A DNA stretch of 64,000 nt, taken from assembly GCF_900086655.1 (NCBI RefSeq), contig NZ_LT575476.1:5006640-5070639 (forward strand), read 5' to 3'. A program made the translations under genes and the position numbers. The stretch is from Paenibacillus tuaregi (GTDB lineage: Bacteria > Bacillota > Bacilli > Paenibacillales > Paenibacillaceae). Below are positions 49,657 to 57,522 of this stretch, in pieces; positions within the stretch are counted from its first letter, which is position 1; each line of letters begins with the position of its first letter. The notes under the pieces were generated by a model. That model saw only the letters and a list, made by a program, of their open reading frames with translations, was not told where the DNA came from and did no database searches.

Positions 49657-50349
49657 TTATCTTTGTATAATTTCCGGTAACTCCTGAATGGACTTAATCG
49701 TATGGCCATGCCGGATTTCTTCAATCCCCAGCTGCCCAAAGCGGTTAATCAGCAGGGCTTCCATCCCCACTCTGGAACTGCCAATCACATCATCATAGTA
49801 GTTGTCCCCGATATATAAGCTTTCTTCTGGGGTAACCCTTGCAGCGTGCAGGGCTTGTTCGAAAATCTCCTTGTCCGGCTTCTCCACACCCACTTCCGAA
49901 GAGATCATTATATGGTCGAAATAATCGAGAAGCTCCAGCTCGTCCAGAAGTGCTCTGGCGCTGTGATCCCAATTGCTGATCAGACCGACTCCAATCGCGT
50001 TCTGTTTCAACCATTTAAGCACTTCAGGTGTAAAAGAATATGGAAGCCAGCGCTGCTTCGTACAGTTCTGTAATTCAGCCAACCGGTTTACCTGATCATG
50101 CAGATTGAAATGTAATCCGAGTGTGTAATTCAGAACCCCGGTATACCACGCATAGAACGTGGTCATCTCCTTACCCAAAGCTCCGGGATACTGCCTCATA
50201 AACAGCTTGTCTGTCAGATGATACGCCCGCTCGATCTCCTCCAAGGGAAGGTCTATTCCCTGCTCAAGAAGAAACTGCTGATAGACGGCCTCCCTCTGCT
50301 GATAGACCAGCGTATATCCCAAATCAAACCAAATAAAAGATTTCTTCAT
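49657..50349 (-). CDS. HAD-superfamily hydrolase
   Basis: 230-residue HAD phosphatase of the small alpha-helical cap type. Motif I is WFDLGYTLVYQ, where the usual second Asp (DxD) is Gly; some HAD proteins have this and may act differently or be less active. Motif II is LISNWDHSA, motif III Lys lies in VEKPDKEIFEQALHAA, motif IV is YIGDNYYDDVIGSSRVGM. ATG 50349 follows AGGAGGAGAGC. It lies between cocE and oppA in the same direction. Role in peptide use is not obvious. Confidence 0.87.
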   Translation of the reverse strand: MKKSFIWFDLGYTLVYQQREAVYQQFLLEQGIDLPLEEIERAYHLTDKLFMRQYPGALGKEMTTFYAWYTGVLNYTLGLHFNLHDQVNRLAELQNCTKQRWLPYSFTPEVLKWLKQNAIGVGLISNWDHSARALLDELELLDYFDHIMISSEVGVEKPDKEIFEQALHAARVTPEESLYIGDNYYDDVIGSSRVGMEALLINRFGQLGIEEIRHGHTIKSIQELPEIIQR

Positions 50350-50366
50350 GCTCTCCTCCTGATGCA

Positions 50367-50392
50367 CAAAGGCGAATGCTTCGCTTCTCCAG
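50367..50392 (+). repeat. Structured dispersed repeat, truncated copy 3
   Basis: CAAAGGCGAATGCTTCGCTT with mini-hairpin GCGAA-TGC-TTCGC (50372-50384) and CTCCAG at the end. It matches the right-hand tail of copies 1 and 2, but no paired long arm precedes it. It sits between cocE and the HAD gene, in the opp operon transcript. Confidence 0.6.
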
Positions 50393-50438
50393 AACCAATT
50401 CACACTCTTGCCTGTTGGTAATTCTTAAATTCAACTTC

Positions 50439-52169
50439 TTAGTTCTTATTCTTGATCCAAGGCAGCAGAACATGGGACGGATACTGCGCCTCATGATAAA
50501 TCGTCTGGGTTGCTGTCAAAAAGTCTGTCTCCTTAACCTCTCCCGGCTCCTTAAACCGGTTCGGATTGCGGTCAAACGTAGGGAACAGGGAACTCGTAAT
50601 ATCCACACGGATTGCATGTCCCTTAAGGAACACATTAGCCGTGGCTCCCAGTGAAATCTCATACCTGACTACTTCACCCGGAGTCACGGGTTCAGGATGC
50701 TCCAGGGAATGACGGAAGCTTGCCCGTACAATGCCTTCGGCTATATTGATTGCCCTGCCATCGGGATACACATCAACCAGCTTCACTACAAAATCGGTAT
50801 CTTCGGCTGTGGTAGATGCATACAGAACGGCTCCCAAATCCCCGGCTATCGTTAGATCCTCGGTAAGAACCTCTGACGTATAGATAAGAACATCATTCCG
50901 GATCTCAATCGGCAGCTGATTCTTAGGCCCCATCGGAGTCAGGTCCGGAACGGCACCTGACCGCCCACCCAATGCGGGAACCGGGATTGAAGGATGGTAG
51001 ACGTAAATATCAGGATGCTCATCTGACGGCTTGTTCAGATCGAGCCGTCCATCGCCGTTAATGGAATTGGCCCTTGATGTACTGTGCAGATAGAAAGGGG
51101 TCTCTTCTGCCTCGGGGAGAGGCCATTGATCTGCCGATTTCCACTTGTTCTCTCCCATAAGGAAATACCTTACGGGCGGCACACCTTCCCAAGCGCCATG
51201 ATCCTCCTTGAGCCACCGGTTGAACCATTTCAGCTGAATCTGATCGATTCGGTTGACGGCCTCAGGGCCAAAGTCCAGCTCACCGACATATCGTGACCAA
51301 GGCATGTGATACCAAGGTTCCAACAGCAGGTATTGATTGTCTCTTGCAGTCTGGGTCCCTCCCCCCTGTCTCACACCAAGGAAATTCTCAATCGTGCCGT
51401 CCAGAAAAATGTCGTACCAGCCTCCAAGATGGAGAGCCGGGACCTCAATGGAATTGTAATTCTCTCTCAGAGATTGGGATGCCCAATATTCACCACGGGT
51501 GAAGTATTTAAGCCACTCCTGATAATAGGGCGCAAGCTCCTCAGGGAAGGCCTCCTTCAAGGGAAGGGACTTATACAGATTCTGGACAGACGAGGCAAGA
51601 CTGGACAACGTTTGGGTCCAATCGTCCCGCTGGCTGCGCAGAGCATGATTCTCTCCTATGAACAGGACCCAGGACTGGATCAGGGCAAGGGAGAAGGCTC
51701 CGCTGCGGTACGTCTTTCCTTGATATGCGTCACTCCCGATCATGCCTGGAGCAATACAGATTAAATGAGGGGGACGCTCCAAAGCGGCCAGCCACTGAAC
51801 TGCACCCACATAAGAGAATCCATACATTCCTACCTTCGGAATGACGTGGGGTAGAGCCGCAGCCCATTCAATCGTATCGAACCCATCCTCTCTCTCTTTG
51901 CGATAAGGATCGAAATCCCCCTCCGAGGCCCAGCGCCCCCGGGTATCCTGAACCACCACAACATAGCCATGCTGTGCGTACCAGGATGGATGAGCATAAT
52001 TCATCGTCTGTGCATCTTCCTTGTTGTAAGGAGTCCGCATCAGCAGGACTGGGAACTCCTCCTCCGTATCCGGCCTGTAAATGTCGGCGAAGAGCCTTAC
52101 CCCATCCCTCATGGGAACGGGAACATTTCGCTCGATCCGAATGTCCCTGACATGATAACGGCCGCTCAT
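50439..52169 (-). CDS. CocE/NonD-family (X-Pro dipeptidyl peptidase S15-like) hydrolase
   Basis: 576-residue serine hydrolase. The alpha/beta hydrolase part (about 1-300) starts RNVPVPMRDGVRLFADIYRP and has nucleophile motif GMYGFSYVGAVQW (GxSYxG) with TPYNKEDA and DTRGRWASEGDFDPYRKEREDGFDTIEW before it. A beta-jelly-roll XPDP-C domain (ADQWPLPEAEETPFYLH through KGHAIRVDITSSLFP) follows. The group includes cocaine esterase, glutaryl acylases and X-Pro peptidases. Next to peptide uptake genes, an intracellular peptidase or acylase is plausible. It overlaps the P1 peptidase stop by ATGA. No signal peptide. Confidence 0.9.
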   Translation of the reverse strand: MSGRYHVRDIRIERNVPVPMRDGVRLFADIYRPDTEEEFPVLLMRTPYNKEDAQTMNYAHPSWYAQHGYVVVVQDTRGRWASEGDFDPYRKEREDGFDTIEWAAALPHVIPKVGMYGFSYVGAVQWLAALERPPHLICIAPGMIGSDAYQGKTYRSGAFSLALIQSWVLFIGENHALRSQRDDWTQTLSSLASSVQNLYKSLPLKEAFPEELAPYYQEWLKYFTRGEYWASQSLRENYNSIEVPALHLGGWYDIFLDGTIENFLGVRQGGGTQTARDNQYLLLEPWYHMPWSRYVGELDFGPEAVNRIDQIQLKWFNRWLKEDHGAWEGVPPVRYFLMGENKWKSADQWPLPEAEETPFYLHSTSRANSINGDGRLDLNKPSDEHPDIYVYHPSIPVPALGGRSGAVPDLTPMGPKNQLPIEIRNDVLIYTSEVLTEDLTIAGDLGAVLYASTTAEDTDFVVKLVDVYPDGRAINIAEGIVRASFRHSLEHPEPVTPGEVVRYEISLGATANVFLKGHAIRVDITSSLFPTFDRNPNRFKEPGEVKETDFLTATQTIYHEAQYPSHVLLPWIKNKN

Positions 52170-53164
52170 ACGGATTCCCCCCCTTGTCTTCCGCCTGCCA
52201 GATCCCGGTATGCAGGGAGTCCCCCTGCGGATTCAGATGCCTTGACCGCTCGTACAATGGCCGCTGCCACCACCTCTGCTGACAGAGACCCGACAAGGTC
52301 TACGGAAGCATCCACACCTCCGGTCGCGGCAGCGAACACGGTATCCCCATCATGCAGGGTATGAACCGGGTAGATCGTGCGGGCTAGCCCGTTCTGGGCC
52401 ATCTCGGCTACCTTCTTCACCTGGCTCTTGCTGAAATTAGCGTTGCTGGCCACGATAGCCAGTGTCGTATTCGTCCCAGGGGGAACCGGATTGAAAGAGA
52501 AGGGCCGCTTCGCCAGCCAGGTGATGCTGTCTTCAAGCTCACCGGCATCTCCAATCGGTCCAGCCAGTACCTCTCCGGTCGCAGGATCACGAACTTCGCC
52601 CAGCGCATTGACAGCGGCAACCGCTCCAATCACCAGTCCCCCGGGCAGGCTAATGGATGCGGTGCCTAGTCCACCCTTCATGGCCTTCTCGAAGCCCCCG
52701 ACCTTGCCGACCGAGGCCCCGCACCCCGCTCCGACGTTGCCCTGCCGGGCTTCAACGTCCGAAGCGAGGCTGGCCGCAAGATAACCCATATTCCGGTCAG
52801 GCCGGACAGATGGATCTCCCACGGACAGGTCGAATAACACCGCCGCCGGGACAATAGGCACCACACCGAAGCGGACATCCGCTCCAATTCCTTTCTGCTC
52901 CAGGAACTCCATAACTCCGCTTGCCGCATCCAGCCCATAGCTTGAACCACCGCTTAGACAAACGGCATGGACCCGGTCAACCAAGCGGGTCGGTTCAAGC
53001 AAGTCGGTCTCCCGCGTCCCGGGAGCAGAGCCGCGGACATCCACACTGCAGACAGCCCCGTCCTCCCAAATAACGACCGTACAGCCAGTCAGGGCTTTCT
53101 CATTGTGTGCATGTCCCAATTTCGTCCCCGGCACATCTACAATTGAACCCTTTAACTTCATCAT
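52166..53164 (-). CDS. P1-family peptidase (DmpA/BapA-like)
   Basis: 332-residue N-terminal-nucleophile hydrolase of the DmpA family, which self-cleaves and releases N-terminal residues, including beta-amino acids, from peptides. VDVRGSAPGTRETDLL, SGGSSYGLDAASGVMEFLEQKGIG and NVGAGCGASVGK are family segments. The likely auto-cleavage point is Gly230-Thr231 in VPPGTNTTLA, followed by SNANFSKSQVKKVAEMAQNGLARTIYPVHTLHDGDTVFA. ATG 53164 follows AGGAGG. First gene of the opp operon; the leader has an intrinsic terminator. Confidence 0.9.
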   Translation of the reverse strand: MMKLKGSIVDVPGTKLGHAHNEKALTGCTVVIWEDGAVCSVDVRGSAPGTRETDLLEPTRLVDRVHAVCLSGGSSYGLDAASGVMEFLEQKGIGADVRFGVVPIVPAAVLFDLSVGDPSVRPDRNMGYLAASLASDVEARQGNVGAGCGASVGKVGGFEKAMKGGLGTASISLPGGLVIGAVAAVNALGEVRDPATGEVLAGPIGDAGELEDSITWLAKRPFSFNPVPPGTNTTLAIVASNANFSKSQVKKVAEMAQNGLARTIYPVHTLHDGDTVFAAATGGVDASVDLVGSLSAEVVAAAIVRAVKASESAGGLPAYRDLAGGRQGGESV

Positions 53165-53212
53165 CCTGTGTACCTCCTATGCTGCTTTCATTGCGCATAC
53201 ACTGATCCGAAT

Positions 53213-53259
53213 AAAAAAGGAGATGACACACCTAATAGCAATTAAGTGAAGTCATCTCC
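53213..53259 (-). terminator. Attenuator-like terminator in the leader of the peptide operon
   Basis: On the minus strand GGAGATGAC (53259-53251) pairs with GTCATCTCC (53227-53219) around 23 bases, then TTTTTT. It lies between the promoter (53344-53315) and the first gene, so most transcripts would end here unless the hairpin is prevented. Confidence 0.8.
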
Positions 53260-53294
53260 GGCGGTCCGGTAAATGTGATTATTCTCATAGACAT
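53232..53294 (-). CDS. Putative 20-codon leader peptide of the peptide operon
   Basis: ATG 53294 (or 53288) gives MSMRIITFTGPPEMTSLNCY-stop. The terminator's 5' arm is inside the codons for E-M-T, and the stop codon is in its loop. A ribosome translating the end would therefore block the hairpin. No good SD is visible, so the call is low confidence. Confidence 0.33.
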   Translation of the reverse strand: MSMRIITFTGPPEMTSLNCY

Positions 53295-53314
53295 AGTATG
53301 CTTTGATGTGGGAC

Positions 53315-53344
53315 ATGTTAGCACAACTTTCAAAGCTTCGTCAA
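53315..53344 (-). promoter_or_regulatory. Promoter of the peptide operon
   Basis: Minus-strand TTGACG (53344-53339), 18-base spacer, TAACAT (53320-53315). Start point expected near 53308, with about 145 bases of leader before the P1 peptidase gene. Confidence 0.55.
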
Positions 53345-53360
53345 TCCGTAATTTTCAAGA

Positions 53361-53389
53361 TTGACAAGCCTTATATCATTGTTTAATAT
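53361..53389 (+). promoter_or_regulatory. Promoter of the SagB-like gene
   Basis: TTGACA (53361-53366), 17-base spacer, TAATAT (53384-53389). It is back-to-back with the minus-strand promoter, 17 bases between -35 boxes. Confidence 0.75.
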
Positions 53390-53452
53390 ATCCTATAAAT
53401 CCATAAACTTAACTAATCCTATGAATTTAATAAACATTCTACCAGACAAACT

Positions 53453-53498
53453 GGAGATATTTCTTTTGCAACAAACAATAGAAATATCTCCTTTTTTT
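53453..53498 (+). terminator. Attenuator-like terminator in the leader of the SagB-like gene
   Basis: GGAGATATTTC pairs perfectly with GAAATATCTCC (11 bases, 17-base loop) and T7 follows. It is after the promoter at 53361 and 14 bases before the SD of the gene. The CTCC end could also hold the downstream SD. Confidence 0.8.
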
Positions 53499-53524
53499 AT
53501 TTCAATTTACTTGGAGGTACGATA

Positions 53525-54862
53525 ATGTCAACATTACAAAATGGGCAAGAAAATCATGTAAACAATGACCTGCTGCTTGAAGACCTGCTAAATTTCCCTT
53601 TGGTTGATGCCTTGTTCGGGAGACGATCCAGACGTTTCTTCTTGGGAGCTGAGATTCCTGACGGACAGCTGGCTTACAAATCGCAACATGAACCCCTCCC
53701 GCTTAATGAATTGGAGCGGCTGCTTATTCTGCTTGCAGTTGGGGGCGTAACGGGATGGCACCATTCGGTTACACGTCATGACCGTTATAAACCCCATCTA
53801 TCCAATTACTCCGGTTCAGCTACAGGCCGGACCTTTCCTTCGGCTGCCGGCTTCCATACGTCTGAAATCTTCTTTACAGACGATTCGGGAACGTATATCT
53901 TCAAAACCCGTGATGCGGTTCCCGAAGTCCAGCGTGATGAGAATGGAAGGCTGAGTGTCGAAGAGCTCCTCCGCACCTATAAGAAACACATTCACAAGCT
54001 CTCTGACGAGCGTCTGCATATTCCTAATTACGAACCGTACATGGAAGGCCACAATTCCTGGGTAGCGAACAAACCCGGTACACTGCTTGCCTTCCCGGTG
54101 GGTGATCTGGCTCAACATACGATCGCTAACCTGTGCTTTTATGTACAGAACGGGCTATGCATATATGATGATGTCAATCAGCGCCAAATCCCGGGCATTG
54201 AGCAGTTTAAAGACCTGGTGGATACAGATCATCCGCTTCCGCTCACCTTCCTCGACCAGTATTCATTAGCAGAGCTCTCGGCTGAGCTTGCCACATCCAC
54301 TTATGCCGGTGCATTGATGCAGCAAGCGTTAGGTCTTGGCGGCTGGATGTTCGACGGAATTGACCGGTTGACTGTGCTAGGGGCCAGCGGAGATCCCGAC
54401 GTTCCAGGACTTGGCTTCCGTTATGATACCGATAAGCGATGGTCTCTTCCTAACCCTACAGGGCTGGAAGATGTATTTGTCTCCTACACCCCGCCGCACT
54501 TCGAGTCTATGAAAGCCGCGGTTGATGCCTTCTGTGACAGGAAGTTTGGACCCGGAGGACCATTCCATCCTGACACTCCGGGCCCTTGGAAGAAGAGTGG
54601 CAAAGTCCGTGAAAGTGCGCAAGTACACGATGAGCAATTCCGTGCAGCCGTTACCCTGCAGGCCCAATATGTGTTTGATACCTTCGGTAAATTTCCGGCT
54701 ACCGTTCCCTCGGTATTCAGCTTAATGTATTTGCAGACCCACCACCTGGATTTGGACTATTACGATAATCTTTTTGGGTCAAATGCTTATCTGAAATCCC
54801 ATGAGCAGCATCTCGAACGCTATCACAACATCATTAGAAACAATAAGAAGAACGTGAAATAG
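53525..54862 (+). CDS. SagB-like/nitroreductase-fold protein
   Basis: 445-residue soluble protein not matched to a named enzyme. RRSRRFFLG (33-41), the PLPLNELERLLILLAVGGVTG stretch, and GRTFPSAAGFHTSEIFF (101-117) match the N-terminal half of SagB/ThcOx-type flavin dehydrogenases, where arginines and the PSAGG-like loop bind FMN. The middle is longer than SagB and includes LSAELATSTYAGALMQQALGLGGWM. No SagC, SagD or precursor peptide gene adjoins, so azoline oxidation is not indicated. SD GGAGGTACG. Own promoter with a terminator in the leader. Function open. Confidence 0.62.
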   Translation: MSTLQNGQENHVNNDLLLEDLLNFPLVDALFGRRSRRFFLGAEIPDGQLAYKSQHEPLPLNELERLLILLAVGGVTGWHHSVTRHDRYKPHLSNYSGSATGRTFPSAAGFHTSEIFFTDDSGTYIFKTRDAVPEVQRDENGRLSVEELLRTYKKHIHKLSDERLHIPNYEPYMEGHNSWVANKPGTLLAFPVGDLAQHTIANLCFYVQNGLCIYDDVNQRQIPGIEQFKDLVDTDHPLPLTFLDQYSLAELSAELATSTYAGALMQQALGLGGWMFDGIDRLTVLGASGDPDVPGLGFRYDTDKRWSLPNPTGLEDVFVSYTPPHFESMKAAVDAFCDRKFGPGGPFHPDTPGPWKKSGKVRESAQVHDEQFRAAVTLQAQYVFDTFGKFPATVPSVFSLMYLQTHHLDLDYYDNLFGSNAYLKSHEQHLERYHNIIRNNKKNVK

Positions 54863-54879
54863 ACGGTTGAATAGTAAAG

Positions 54880-54918
54880 CGCAAAGCCTGAAGCAGAGTC
54901 AGGCCTTGCGTTTTTTTT
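54880..54918 (+). terminator. Terminator of the SagB-like gene
   Basis: CGCAAAGCCTGA pairs with TCAGGCCTTGCG (one mismatch), followed by T8. Confidence 0.92.
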
Positions 54919-55046
54919 GATATGAACATGCTGTCTTCATTAGGTTATGCTGAACCTGATTTTTCGTATTTGTTGTTGTATGGATTGTTGTATACTAGAT
55001 TGGAATGGAAATCTTAACTATCAAGCGATTTAGGAGTGTTCATGCG

Positions 55047-55808
55047 TTGAAGAAGAATTACACATCTCTACTTGCCATGCTTGCCTTAATGTTTGCTTTC
55101 GTCTCCTCTGCCAGTGCTGAAGGTTCTTCCGCAGCGAAGTCCCGGACATCTGAATCCGCTGAGGGGTCACAAGCCAAGAAGCCTTATGTCATTTGCATTG
55201 ATCCTGGTCATCAGCTTAAGGGCAACAACCAGAAGGAACCGATTGGCCCGGGGGCTGCCGAGAAGAAACCCAAGGTTAGCTCGGGGACACAGGGGGTAGC
55301 TACCAAAAAACCGGAATATGTGCTGAATCTGGAGATTTCCTTGAAGCTGAAGAAAGAGCTGGAGAAACGCGGATACAAGGTGGTTATGACCCGCGAGACA
55401 CATAAGGTGAATTTGAGCAATAAAGAGCGTTCGGATATCGCCAACAACGCCAAGGCTGATCTCTTCATCCGCATTCATGCGGATGGGGACAACTCTCCGA
55501 AGACCGCAGGCTTCAGCGTGCTTTATCCGGCTCAAAGCAACAAGTACACGAAAGCCATCTACGCGAAGAGCAAGCTGGCGTCCGAGTATATCCAACAGGA
55601 AATGAAGAGTGCAACCAAGGCCAAATCCAGAGGCGTGGTGCCCCGCAGTGATCTGACCGGCTTCAATTGGTCCAAGGTACCGGTCACACTGATCGAGGTT
55701 GGATTTATGTCTAATCCGGATGAAGACAAGCGCTTGTCGACCCCCGCTTACCAGGACAAGCTGGTTGCCGGGATTTCTGGCGGAGTGGACAAATATTTTC
55801 ATAAGTAA
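55047..55808 (+). CDS. N-acetylmuramoyl-L-alanine amidase (Amidase_3)
   Basis: Exported cell-wall amidase of 253 residues that cleaves between MurNAc and L-Ala. The signal peptide reads KKNYTSLLAMLALMFAFVSSASA. The zinc amidase domain has CIDPGHQLK (first His), EYVLNLEISLKLKKELEKRGYKVVMTRE (Glu), LFIRIHADGD (second His) and VTLIEVGFMSNPDED (catalytic Glu). TTG 55047 is preferred to the ATG at 55005 as it has AGGAG upstream and starts with a normal signal peptide. A -10-like TATACT lies at 54991. A terminator follows. Confidence 0.93.
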   Translation: MKKNYTSLLAMLALMFAFVSSASAEGSSAAKSRTSESAEGSQAKKPYVICIDPGHQLKGNNQKEPIGPGAAEKKPKVSSGTQGVATKKPEYVLNLEISLKLKKELEKRGYKVVMTRETHKVNLSNKERSDIANNAKADLFIRIHADGDNSPKTAGFSVLYPAQSNKYTKAIYAKSKLASEYIQQEMKSATKAKSRGVVPRSDLTGFNWSKVPVTLIEVGFMSNPDEDKRLSTPAYQDKLVAGISGGVDKYFHK

Positions 55809-55853
55809 GTGATAGTGAATCAAGCAGCTGGATTCATCTATACCTTAGCCTGG

Positions 55854-55876
55854 CCCGCGCGCTGCGCGGGTTTTTT
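55854..55876 (+). terminator. Terminator of the amidase gene
   Basis: CCCGCGC pairs with GCGCGGG around GCT, then T6. Confidence 0.92.
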
Positions 55877-55980
55877 GCTGTCCAGAAGCCTTAGCTAAAT
55901 GAACATTTTCGGTAGAAATTTTTCGTGAAGTGTATACTTTCATGCTGCTCCAACGTTATAGAGCCGGGAGGAGGGAAGAG

Positions 55981-56478
55981 ATGAACCCTGCGCAGAGGGA
56001 ATGGACCCAGAATCAAATGAACAAAATACACAACTATTTGGTAAAGATGGGCGCTTCAAGCGAGGATGCGAAGGATATTGTACAGGACACGTTCTACAAG
56101 GCATTCCTGTACTCGGACTCCATTAATACCGAGAAGCTTTCCGCCTGGCTGTTTAGAGTAGCCATTAACGCTTACTATGATCTATGCAGGCGATCTACAC
56201 GGCTGGCTTCTCTTCCCTCCCCGGAGGAGCTTGTCTCCAAAGAAGGCCTGCCTGAGGAATTGCTCGCGGTCAAGGAAGAAAGCGAGGAAGTGCAGAAAGT
56301 GCTGCAGGAATTATCCCCGCTGCACAAGCAAGTGCTTGAACTCAGATACAAACATGAAATGAGCTATAAAGAGATCGGCGAGTCCATGGATTTGAAGCCT
56401 AATAACGTGAAGACCTATCTATCACGGGCAAAGAAACAGTTCGCCAAAATATACAGGAGGTCAGGTAAGCATGAATGA
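55981..56478 (+). CDS. ECF RNA polymerase sigma factor
   Basis: 165-residue ECF sigma factor. Region 2 is SSEDAKDIVQDTFYKAFLYSDSINTEKLSAWLFRVAINAYYDLCRR and region 4 is LSPLHKQVLELRYKHEMSYKEIGESMDLKPNNVKTYLSRAKKQFAKIY. SD GGGAGGAGG before ATG 55981. Its stop overlaps the next gene by 8 bases, and that gene encodes its probable anti-sigma. An AAC and a CGT element are present upstream, as in ECF autoregulation, but they are 19 bases apart, longer than normal, so this is weak. Target likely cell-envelope stress. Confidence 0.93.
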   Translation: MNPAQREWTQNQMNKIHNYLVKMGASSEDAKDIVQDTFYKAFLYSDSINTEKLSAWLFRVAINAYYDLCRRSTRLASLPSPEELVSKEGLPEELLAVKEESEEVQKVLQELSPLHKQVLELRYKHEMSYKEIGESMDLKPNNVKTYLSRAKKQFAKIYRRSGKHE

Positions 56479-57439
56479 GCATGGAAATAAACAACTCCCA
56501 CAGGAAGAGGCCTTCAATGATGAGTCCGTGAATAAAATATTTCAAAAGGCCAAATGGAGAAGTGTGTTTCGAAATATTCTGATTTCGGGGGTGGTGAGTA
56601 TATTGGTTTTCTGTGGTGGTTACTTACTGAATTCGTATTTGCTCTCCAAAACCGCTTGGAAGGCAGTAACCCCGCTTGAGCTGAATAAACGAATCACCGG
56701 ACCTAATTTGTATATGGATAAACCTCAATTCCACTTCAGTCTCCTGAGAGGAACCCTCGAGTATCAAGAATTCAAGATGATCGAGAATCGGGTCATTCCA
56801 TGGGATGACCACAAAGTCCCCTTCGATATTATTCGCGGCGAAGGCGAAGTACTGCATGGCAGCAGCATGGGTGTTCAGGTTAATGATGGCGGGGATGCCC
56901 GGTTCTATAATGACCGCAGCGGGGAACGCCAAATGCTCTTTTACCATCCGTCCGTGAAATATTCAAGTTATTTAAATGATCTTCCATTACTGAATAGGAT
57001 GCGCGATGACCAGTATATTGAAATGGGACTTTCCTTCGATAAAGGCTATACTCTAAGTCAAGTAGACCGTATGTTGCCGCAGGGCATACATGCCACCTGG
57101 TACTGGGCAGACAGCTATAGTCGGGACACTCTGAAGAATGGGGCAGAACCGCTGCGGGCCGAAGAGCTGTACGGGTTTCAAGCCTATACCGAACGTTTAT
57201 CTGACAGCAACAGGACTACCGAGGAGCAGTTCATAAATAATCTCGAGGCCGTGGCAAAATGCACGAACTCGTATTATGCAGAGAATGCAGGACGAGCGCT
57301 TGCTGCGGTTAAATCACACCAGCAATCAGGCATGATTATCGGCGTTGTTGTTACAGGAACGAAGGATCAGCTAAAGACACTTCAGCAGCTCCCTTTCATA
57401 AAGGCTGCAACCCTTGGAGCAACAGTAGACATATACTAA
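56471..57439 (+). CDS. Anti-sigma factor with Sigma_reg N- and C-terminal domains
   Basis: 322-residue membrane protein with a cytoplasmic N terminus of about 35 residues (NDESVNKIFQKAKWRSVFRN, the Sigma_reg_N segment), one membrane helix (ILISGVVSILVFCGGYLLNSYL) and a large outer part. The C-terminal domain is LSQVDRMLPQGIHATWYWADSY... to GMIIGVVVTGTKDQLKTLQQLPFIKAATLGATVDIY, which is Sigma_reg_C. It has no zinc anti-sigma motif. The 8-base overlap with the sigma gene implies coupled production, holding the sigma factor at the membrane until a signal arrives. The signal is unknown. Confidence 0.85.
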   Translation: MNEHGNKQLPQEEAFNDESVNKIFQKAKWRSVFRNILISGVVSILVFCGGYLLNSYLLSKTAWKAVTPLELNKRITGPNLYMDKPQFHFSLLRGTLEYQEFKMIENRVIPWDDHKVPFDIIRGEGEVLHGSSMGVQVNDGGDARFYNDRSGERQMLFYHPSVKYSSYLNDLPLLNRMRDDQYIEMGLSFDKGYTLSQVDRMLPQGIHATWYWADSYSRDTLKNGAEPLRAEELYGFQAYTERLSDSNRTTEEQFINNLEAVAKCTNSYYAENAGRALAAVKSHQQSGMIIGVVVTGTKDQLKTLQQLPFIKAATLGATVDIY

Positions 57440-57522
57440 TTGGGCTGTGGAGCCGATTGCAGCAGCAAGCTAAATGTCTAGAAGAAGCCCTTCCATCTGA
57501 AAACGGTCATTTTTTTTGCAGA

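Noticed and set aside
55890..55945. ECF-type promoter before the sigma gene
   Set aside because: AAC and CGT elements are visible but 19 bases apart, too far for the usual 16-17; an alternative SigA-like TATACT is equally possible.
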